This document shows positions 1-4,521 of a DNA stretch of 5,138 nt, piece after piece. A program made the translations under genes and the position numbers. How positions within the stretch are numbered: the first letter of the stretch is position 1; the number at the start of each line of letters is the position of its first letter. The notes beneath the pieces were generated by a model. The model was not told the origin of the DNA. It searched no databases and was given only the letters and a program-made list of their open reading frames with translations. Source of the stretch: Streptosporangiaceae bacterium (GTDB lineage: Bacteria; Actinomycetota; Actinomycetes; Streptosporangiales; Streptosporangiaceae); the NCBI GenBank assembly GCA_030040475.1, contig JASHTQ010000268.1:1-5138 (forward strand). The letters run 5' to 3'.

Positions 1-22
1 TCATGCCAGGGTTGAGCGCACG

Positions 23-916
23 TCATATGGAGTCGGCAGCGCCCGGGGGTGCGGCCCGCCCTTGCCCGGTTTGCTCCGACAGGGCCTCCATAGCGATGGC
101 GACCTCCTCATCCAGCCTGCCGGAGCCCGCGGCCCGCGAGATGACGTCGCCGCCGCGACCGCGCAGCACGATAGCGAAGCCGACGGCGATCAGCGCACCG
201 GCGATCGGTCCAACGAGGTACACCCAGTAGCTGGTGAAGTCACCGCTGACCAGAGCGGGGCCGAACGAGCGGGCCGGGTTCATCGAGACGCCGCTGACCG
301 GTGCCGCCCACAGGCCGGCCAGGGCGATATAGCCGCCGACGCCGAGCGCCGCGATCGCGCCGACGTTCTGCGCGGCCGACGCGGTGCCGAGGATCACGCT
401 GACCAGGAGCGTGGTGAGCACGATCTCCATCAGCAGGGCCTGCCAGTCCTTGTACCCGGGACCCGGCAGCGTCGCCCCGAGATGCGCGATGTCGCCGAAC
501 ACCAGGCGAAGAAATAGGCAGGCCAGCGTCGCGCCGGCGGCCTGGATGATGATGTAGCCGGGGACGCGCCGCCACGGGAAGTCCCCGCGCAGCGCGAAGG
601 CCAGCGACACGGCCGGGTTCAGGTGCGCGCCGGAGACCGCGCCCATGAACAAGATGATCGCCGTCACCATCAGGCCAGGGGCGACGACAGCCGCGGCGAG
701 GCTGATCTGCCCCTTCGCGTGCAGGAGCCCTCCGCCCGCGGCAACCAGCACCAGCGCGAACGTGCCCAGCAGCTCGGAGAACAGCCGCCGCCACTCCCGG
801 CGCGGGTCGTCGAAGTCCGCACGGCTCCCGAACTCGAGCCACAGCACGTGCCGCGTGCGGGGAAAGGCCGGCCCCAGCTGGGCCGGGTCGATCTTCTGAA
901 CCGTCGCGTCGCTCAC
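23..916 (-). CDS. MIP/aquaporin-family membrane channel
   Basis: Predicted channel of the major intrinsic protein family, moving water and possibly small neutral solutes across the cytoplasmic membrane. The 297-residue protein has both family signatures: HLNPAVS with the first NPA at residues 100-102, and SMNPARSFGP with the second NPA at 213-215 followed by Arg216. Hydrophobic segments lie near 46-65, 72-94, 118-140, 158-178, 184-205 and 230-251, matching six helices and two half-helices. Ser217 follows the second NPAR, where glycerol facilitators usually have Asp. The GTG start at 916 is preferred because GGGAGG (926-931) lies 8 bases upstream; the frame is open to an ATG at 1012, but those 32 extra residues are Arg/Gly-rich and look non-coding. 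An N-terminal hydrophilic stretch of about 44 residues and a tail of about 45 flank the core. The gene is divergent from the TPR gene. The family is secure; the substrate is not. Confidence 0.93.
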   Translation of the reverse strand: MSDATVQKIDPAQLGPAFPRTRHVLWLEFGSRADFDDPRREWRRLFSELLGTFALVLVAAGGGLLHAKGQISLAAAVVAPGLMVTAIILFMGAVSGAHLNPAVSLAFALRGDFPWRRVPGYIIIQAAGATLACLFLRLVFGDIAHLGATLPGPGYKDWQALLMEIVLTTLLVSVILGTASAAQNVGAIAALGVGGYIALAGLWAAPVSGVSMNPARSFGPALVSGDFTSYWVYLVGPIAGALIAVGFAIVLRGRGGDVISRAAGSGRLDEEVAIAMEALSEQTGQGRAAPPGAADSI

Positions 917-1174
917 AACGCCTGCCTCCCGTGCGGTCCCGCGCGCCGCGGACCATCCTTCCAGCTCACCGGCACGTTGTCTGCCATGCCCGGTCCTTCC
1001 CGTCAAGCGCACCTACGGTGCTTCCCCATGCGGATCGCAAGCTCGCGCCCTATCCTCGCGTGCGCGACGAGAATGGGCCAGCCCACCGGCGACCGCACAG
1101 CGCCGCGGTTGCCGTAGTGCGGGAAGATGCCGGTTTGGGGTGCGATAGGGTCCGCTGACCGGGAGGCTGGCAGG
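917..1174. promoter_or_regulatory. Divergent intergenic region, aquaporin / TPR gene
   Basis: This 258-bp region must hold the promoters of both divergent genes. On the minus strand there is a TTGACG -35-like hexamer (complement of 1001-1006), but the hexamer 17 bases downstream (CAGACA) is a poor -10. Next to it is a 13-bp inverted repeat, GCACCTACGGTGC at 1009-1021, which could be an operator. On the plus strand TAGGGT at 1146-1151 fits the actinobacterial -10 pattern TAnnnT, without a convincing -35. Neither promoter can be called firmly. GGGAGG boxes at 926-931 (minus strand) and 1161-1166 (plus strand) are the ribosome binding sites of the two flanking genes. Confidence 0.4.
1009..1021. 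repeat. 13-bp inverted repeat upstream of the aquaporin gene
   Basis: GCACC-TAC-GGTGC is a perfect 5-bp inverted repeat with a 3-base centre. It sits 3 bp upstream (in the aquaporin direction) of a TTGACG -35-like hexamer. It may be a regulator binding site, but a repeat this short can arise by chance in GC-rich DNA. Confidence 0.3.
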
Positions 1175-2408
1175 GTGTCCGAGGGCGTTGGTGAGCAGCG
1201 GGCGGAGGCAGCGGGCGAACTGGCGCTGGCCCGGCTGGCGCTCGACGCCGGCGAGCTAGCCCACGCGGCGGCGCATGCCGGGAACGCGGTCGCGGCTGAT
1301 CCCGCGCTGCGCGCGGCCTACGAGACGCTCGATGAGCTGTCGGCGGCGGCGGTGGACGTGCACGTCCTGTTTCCGGTCGAGGGCACGCCACGGTGCTGCC
1401 GCGCTTGTCGAGTCTGGCCCGGCGGATGGCTGAGTCCGGGGAGGCCATTGCCTGGTGCGAGCGAGCGGAGAAGGCCGATCCCAGCGCCCTCGCCGCGATC
1501 ATGCTCGGTTACGCGCTGCGCAACGCGGGCCGGCCGCAGGAGGCGCATCGGGCATGGCTGCGGGCGCTGCGGCGCGACCCGGGTAACGTCGCGCTGCGGG
1601 TGGACATCGCCGAGCAATTGGCCGCACGCGAGCGCCTGGATGAGGGGATCAGGTGGCTTGATGAAGCGCTGGCGCTGGCGCCCGGTCATCCGAAGGCCTT
1701 CCCGTCCGCATGCCAGATGCGGTACGCCAAAGACGGCGACATCGCCCACCTGATCCGCCTCACGGACTGGTGGCGCGAGCACCCCGAGCACGGCTACGCG
1801 GACAAGATGCTGACCAAGGCGTGCTCGGGGAAATGGTGGCTGTCGCTGGTGCCGAGCCCCGGCGAGGCCGTCTGCAACATGCTGATCTCCATGGCCGCAG
1901 AACACCCGGACCCGGCGTCCCTGCGCGGCATCAAGGCACAATGCGCGCTGTCCGCGCTCGAGGTTCCCAGCGCGATCGCCGCGGTCAAAGCCGCGGCGCC
2001 GGGCCTGAGTTCGCGCCGCCGCCGACGCCGGCGGCCGTCGCCGCGTTCCAGTCCGTCGCCGTGAGCGGCGTCTGGCCGCACCCGGTCGCGGCCTATGACG
2101 CCGCCCTGCCGCTGTCCGCGCTGTCCCTGGATGACCTGCTCGGCGTTGCTCGTGGCGTGGAGGACTGGGCCGCAGACGCGGCGCTGAACGCGCTGGTCAC
2201 GGCGGCCTGGACGGATCCCGGTAGCCGCGATGAGATAGCAGGCATCGTCGGCGCCCGGTTCGCCGACGCAATGCACGCCCGCCGGCAGCGAGAGGTGACG
2301 ATCGCGATCTCGCTAGCCCATCTTGTCCTGATCACCCCCGGGATGCCATCGGGGCCAACCAGCCGGGCAGTAACCGTGATCAAGGCCCTGCCGCCGTCGC
2401 GGCGATGA
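1175..2408 (+). pseudogene. Tetratricopeptide-repeat protein, frame broken twice
   Basis: The protein is visible in three successive frames: 1175 to about 1383, about 1384 to 2003, and about 2004 to the TGA at 2406-2408. Restoring one base at each junction gives about 411 residues with G/C-rich third positions throughout. The N-terminal part holds TPR-like helix pairs: a first around GELALARLALDAGELAHAA, then two in the second segment around AIMLGYALRNAGRPQEA and ERLDEGIRWLDEALALAPGH. The C-terminal part (SGVWPHPVAAYDAALPLSAL, REVTIAISLAHLVL) resembles the C-terminal region of a large uncharacterised actinobacterial TPR family, recalled and not searched. TPRs mediate protein-protein contacts; no partner can be named. 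GTG 1175 is chosen over the in-frame ATG at 1127 because GGGAGG (1161-1166) lies 8 bases upstream. The first break follows GAGGGC at 1379-1384, the second follows GGGC at 2001-2004; each fits loss of a single C. This is either a real pseudogene or sequence error. Confidence 0.75.
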
Positions 2409-2633
2409 CCGGAAAGGCACTCCTGACCTGCAGGAACTCGGTGGAGCTGAGGGGATTTGAACCCCTGACCCCCTCGATGCGAACAGAGCAAACGTTCTAA
2501 TAAGCGACCTGATGAGCGATATGCGTACTGGTCAGAGCGTTGTGTGCTGTCAAGCTGACCGCATCTGGCCGCACGGTCATGAGGCTGGCCGCTCCCGTTT
2601 CGCTCCCAGAATCGGACACCCAGAGGGAAGCGC
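2409..2633. other. Intergenic region around the junction, no gene
   Basis: Apart from the tRNA-Ala fragment I see no gene here. Between the TPR stop and the fragment there is only a weak 5-bp hairpin (TCCTG/CAGGA, 2421-2435) without a T tract. To the right of the fragment the DNA becomes locally AT-richer (2484-2530, including the palindrome AACGTT at 2491-2496). Three GGTCA motifs follow in alternating orientation: GGTCAG 2530-2535, CTGACC 2555-2560 and CGGTCA 2574-2579. They form two inverted repeats. No clear terminator for the convergent transporter gene is present. Confidence 0.5.
2440..2483 (-). tRNA. 3' half of tRNA-Ala(CGC); probable element attachment site
   Basis: Read on the minus strand, this fragment contains: anticodon loop TTCGCAT (2477-2483) with anticodon CGC; the 3' strand of the anticodon stem, CGAGG (2472-2476); a 5-base variable loop GGGTC; a perfect 5-bp T stem (2450-2454 with 2462-2466) closing the 7-base loop TTCAAAT; the acceptor 3' strand CAGCTCC (2443-2449); discriminator A (2442); and CC. 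The T at tRNA position 70 fits the G3:U70 pair that marks tRNA-Ala. The sequence upstream of the loop shows no D arm or 5' acceptor strand, and the bases where the 5' anticodon stem should lie (2484-2488) do not form a proper stem. It is therefore not a functional tRNA. tRNA-integrating elements duplicate such 3' halves at their far boundary, so this is most likely attL or attR. Confidence 0.82.
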
Positions 2634-3566
2634 TCACGGATCGCTCGGTGGCCGGGCAGCTGCGGAGCGGGCCACCGGTCTGCGGGCGCCGTTCGTGTCG
2701 CTCCCGCGCCGCGTCAACGCCACACCAAGCAGCACCAGCGCAATGCCGCCGAGTGTCGCCGCTGTGATGCTTTCATCCAGGACCAAGACGCCAAGCACGA
2801 TCGCGACCACTGGCAGTAGGTAGGTAACAGTCGATGCGGCAGTTGCGCCCTCGCTGGTGATGATCTGGTAATTCAGCACGTACGCAAACCCCGTACCGAT
2901 GATTCCCAGTATGGCGACGGCTGCCACACTCGTAGCAGTGAAGTGCGGAGTCCTTACGCCAGTAATCGCCAATGCGATAGAGAGAATGACAGCCGCCATC
3001 AACAGTTGGCATGCCGACAGCATAACGGAGCTAAGGCCACGCCGAGCTAGAAAGCGGTCCATGTAGATGTAACTAATCGCATAGCTGATGGAGGCAGCCA
3101 GGCATTCTAGGCCACCGGCTGAGGCCAGCCCGGACGCCATGTCCCAAGGCGCGAAGATCAGCACGCCGCCGATGAAACCGACAATTAGCCCGACCGCTTG
3201 CCGTCTCGCCAAGTTTTCCTGATGCCGGACGGCGAGAGCTAGGGCTACGGTCCACAGTGGCGTTGTCGCGTTGATAACCCCGGCCGTCGATGAGTTCACG
3301 GTCTGCTCAGCTATTGCGAACAGCAGATAAGGGACGGCATTGGCGAACAGCGCGGCTACCGCGATATGTAGCCACAGCACCGATGCTCGCGGCATTTTTT
3401 CACGGCGGGCTAGCACGATGACGAACAGCACTGACGCGCCGAGAGCAAGCCGGGCCAGAGTGATCTCAACCGGGGAGAACCCGCGGTCAGCGAGCTTGAT
3501 CCACAGGAACGCAGAGCCCCAGATCAACGCCAGCAGAGCAATGCGCGGCAGGGCCGTTCGAGTCAC
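2634..3566 (-). CDS. EamA-family (drug/metabolite transporter) permease
   Basis: Predicted inner-membrane transporter of the DMT superfamily with two tandem EamA domains, at roughly residues 8-140 and 152-290 of 310. The first helix holds WGSAFLWIK (16-24), and the stretch TAGVINATTPLWTVALAL (94-111) is typical of the end of EamA domain 1. In domain 2, YQIITSEGATAAS leads into TYLLPVVAIVLGVLVLDESI, a common family pattern. About ten hydrophobic segments can be seen. The GTG start at 3566 is chosen because it lies 2 bases after the gntR stop and gives the normal length; the open frame extends to 3671, but only into an Arg-rich stretch inside gntR. There is only a weak ribosome binding site, so translation is probably coupled to gntR. 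The C-terminal 20 or so residues are a charged tail. The family exports or imports amino acids, metabolites or drugs; the substrate here is unknown. Codon use is less GC-biased than in the left-hand genes. Confidence 0.9.
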   Translation of the reverse strand: MTRTALPRIALLALIWGSAFLWIKLADRGFSPVEITLARLALGASVLFVIVLARREKMPRASVLWLHIAVAALFANAVPYLLFAIAEQTVNSSTAGVINATTPLWTVALALAVRHQENLARRQAVGLIVGFIGGVLIFAPWDMASGLASAGGLECLAASISYAISYIYMDRFLARRGLSSVMLSACQLLMAAVILSIALAITGVRTPHFTATSVAAVAILGIIGTGFAYVLNYQIITSEGATAASTVTYLLPVVAIVLGVLVLDESITAATLGGIALVLLGVALTRRGSDTNGARRPVARSAAARPPSDP

Positions 3567-3568
3567 GA

Positions 3569-4345
3569 CTACTCGACCGGCACGTCGTAAAGCAAGCCCG
3601 TCATATCGCCGCGCATTACGAACCTGGTTAGCTCGTACGGTTCGCCATCCTGGTCGATGCTGGTATGCCATACGTCGAGCACAGGAACCCCAGGCCGCAA
3701 GCGCATAGACCGAACCTCATCGGGCCGCGGCATCCGCGCGGATATTTCCTCGCGAATCCGTGTCATCACATGGCCTCGCTCCTCAAGAACCCCGTGGATA
3801 CCGAATTGATGTGGTACCTCCTCCTCAAGCAATCCGGTTCCCTCTGCTATGGGCCAAGGAATGTAGGTAGTGACCCGATTAACTGGATCATCGTCAGCAT
3901 AAAAAACGTTTTCCCGTCGAAGTACCGATTCAGTCTCTGCGGAGACCCCGAGACGCTCTGCTACATCTGACGGCGGCTGTGTGCGGTCGATGCGCAGGAC
4001 TTCAAACCGGCCCGTTTTTCCCTGCTTCGCACACTCCAGGAGGAACGGAGATAGGCCCGTTTCCCGGTACTTTGGTGAGTACCTATCGTTGCCAAGACGG
4101 ATTAGCGGCGTACGCGGTCGGACGCGGCTGCCCTTTCCGTGTTCGGTGATCACGAGCCCTTCATCGGCGAGAATCCGCACTGCTTCCCGCGCAGTGTTAC
4201 GGGCCGTCCCATAGGTGCTGGCTAGGTCTCGCTCGGACGGGAGCACCGCCCCCGGCCGTAGCTCGCCTGACTCGATCTGGCCCCTGATCGCTCCCGCAAT
4301 CACCTTGCTTGCTGGCTGGCGCTGTTCGTGTTGTTCCTGGCTCAT
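3569..4345 (-). CDS. GntR-family repressor, HutC/FarR type with UTRA domain
   Basis: A 258-residue DNA-binding regulator. The N-terminal winged helix-turn-helix spans about residues 14-77, with the GntR signature LPSERDLA (35-42), TARNTAREAVRILADEGLV (47-65) and the wing GKGSRV (70-75). A linker precedes a UTRA effector-binding domain from about 110 to 255, with recognisable elements around RRENVFYADDDPVNRVTTYIP and VLDVWHTSIDQDGEPYELTRF. Start ATG 4345 has AGGAGG at 4356-4361. The gene is the first of a two-gene operon with the EamA transporter (2-base gap). The facing 176-bp region has three palindromes of the ACTGG...CCAGT type, matching the shape of operators of known HutC-subfamily proteins such as DasR, so it probably represses itself and the divergent gene. 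GntR repressors such as KorSA of pSAM2 regulate AICE transfer and replication. The ligand is unknown. Confidence 0.92.
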   Translation of the reverse strand: MSQEQHEQRQPASKVIAGAIRGQIESGELRPGAVLPSERDLASTYGTARNTAREAVRILADEGLVITEHGKGSRVRPRTPLIRLGNDRYSPKYRETGLSPFLLECAKQGKTGRFEVLRIDRTQPPSDVAERLGVSAETESVLRRENVFYADDDPVNRVTTYIPWPIAEGTGLLEEEVPHQFGIHGVLEERGHVMTRIREEISARMPRPDEVRSMRLRPGVPVLDVWHTSIDQDGEPYELTRFVMRGDMTGLLYDVPVE

Positions 4346-4404
4346 CTTCTGACTTCCTCCTGGCGGCCCGCGCCCCGTGTCGTGGCGGTTGTGGTCGTGA
4401 CCAG

Positions 4405-4410
4405 CCTATA
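4405..4410 (-). promoter_or_regulatory. Candidate -10 box of the gntR-eamA promoter
   Basis: The minus strand reads TATAGG here. A hexamer 17 bases upstream (AGCAAA) is a weak -35. Operator 1 fills most of the space between them, and transcription would start near 4398, about 50 bases before the gntR start. The box is also the centre of a 6-bp inverted repeat, CCAGCC/GGCTGG at 4401-4417, which shares a half-site with operator 1. Confidence 0.45.
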
Positions 4411-4412
4411 CG

Positions 4413-4428
4413 GCTGGCTCAAGCCAGT
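4413..4428. promoter_or_regulatory. Operator 1 (imperfect) at the gntR promoter
   Basis: GCTGGCTCAAGCCAGT differs from the perfect 16-bp palindrome at two positions (first and eighth bases). It lies directly upstream of the gntR -10 candidate, in the spacer of that promoter. A weaker site here would allow moderate autorepression while the rightward promoter stays fully off. That reading is inference. Confidence 0.8.
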
Positions 4429-4442
4429 TTGCTCATGGGGTC

Positions 4443-4472
4443 TTGACAACAACTGGCTTAAGCCAGTACAAC
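4443..4472 (+). promoter_or_regulatory. Candidate promoter of the rightward gene
   Basis: TTGACA at 4443-4448 is a perfect -35 consensus. TACAAC at 4467-4472, 18 bases downstream, is a fair -10. Operator 2 occupies 16 of the 18 spacer bases, so a bound repressor would exclude RNA polymerase. Transcription should start near 4479, just before operator 3. Confidence 0.65.
4452..4467. promoter_or_regulatory. Operator 2 (perfect palindrome)
   Basis: ACTGGCTTAAGCCAGT is a perfect 16-bp palindrome, identical to operator 3, lying between the -35 and -10 boxes of the rightward promoter. The ACTGG...CCAGT arms resemble DasR-type operators of the HutC subfamily, supporting the adjacent GntR protein as the binder. 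Confidence 0.88.
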
Positions 4473-4484
4473 GGAAGCGTCGTC

Positions 4485-4500
4485 ACTGGCTTAAGCCAGT
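4485..4500. promoter_or_regulatory. Operator 3 (perfect palindrome) in the leader
   Basis: This is a second exact copy of ACTGGCTTAAGCCAGT, placed at about +6 to +21 of the predicted rightward transcript and ending 8 bases before the GGAGGAG ribosome binding site (4508-4514). In RNA it could fold into a 6-bp stem with a UUAA loop. It may therefore act both as a DNA roadblock and as a small leader hairpin. Confidence 0.85.
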
Positions 4501-4521
4501 TGTTCTTGGAGGAGAAACCGC

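Larger units (their letters stand above)
4346..4521. promoter_or_regulatory. Divergent regulatory region with three operators
   Basis: This 176-bp region separates gntR from the rightward gene. From left to right it holds the gntR ribosome binding site (complement of 4356-4361), the gntR -10 candidate (complement of 4405-4410), operator 1, the rightward -35, operator 2, the rightward -10, operator 3 and the rightward ribosome binding site. Operator centres lie at about 4420.5, 4459.5 and 4492.5, giving spacings of 39 and 33 bp. The last is close to three helical turns. The layout is typical of a repressor controlling two back-to-back promoters. Confidence 0.85.

Noticed and set aside
240..956. 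Long minus-strand reading frame inside the aquaporin gene
   Set aside because: It is Arg/Gly/Pro-rich in another frame of a gene with clear NPA motifs, as expected for a shadow in GC-rich DNA.
1318..1941. Minus-strand reading frame of 207 codons opposite the TPR gene
   Set aside because: It lies fully opposite plus-strand TPR coding sequence, has no recognisable motif, and would need the TPR signal in all three segments to be chance.
1379..2007. Programmed ribosomal frameshifting in the TPR gene
   Set aside because: Neither break has a slippery heptamer or an obvious downstream structure, and two in one gene would be exceptional.
2421..2435. Terminator of the TPR gene
   Set aside because: The stem is only 5 bp with no T tract, too weak to call.
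2440..2540. A complete tRNA gene
   Set aside because: No D arm, no 5' acceptor strand and no proper 5' anticodon stem are found upstream of the CGC loop, so only a 3' half is present.
3567..3671. N-terminal extension of the EamA permease up to ATG 3671
   Set aside because: The extra 35 residues are Arg-rich, overlap the end of gntR and precede no known part of the family; GTG 3566 gives a normal start just before the first helix.
4413..4500. CRISPR-like repeats
   Set aside because: The units are short palindromes with spacers of 23 and 17 bp, one copy is degenerate, and they overlap promoter elements, so operators explain them better.
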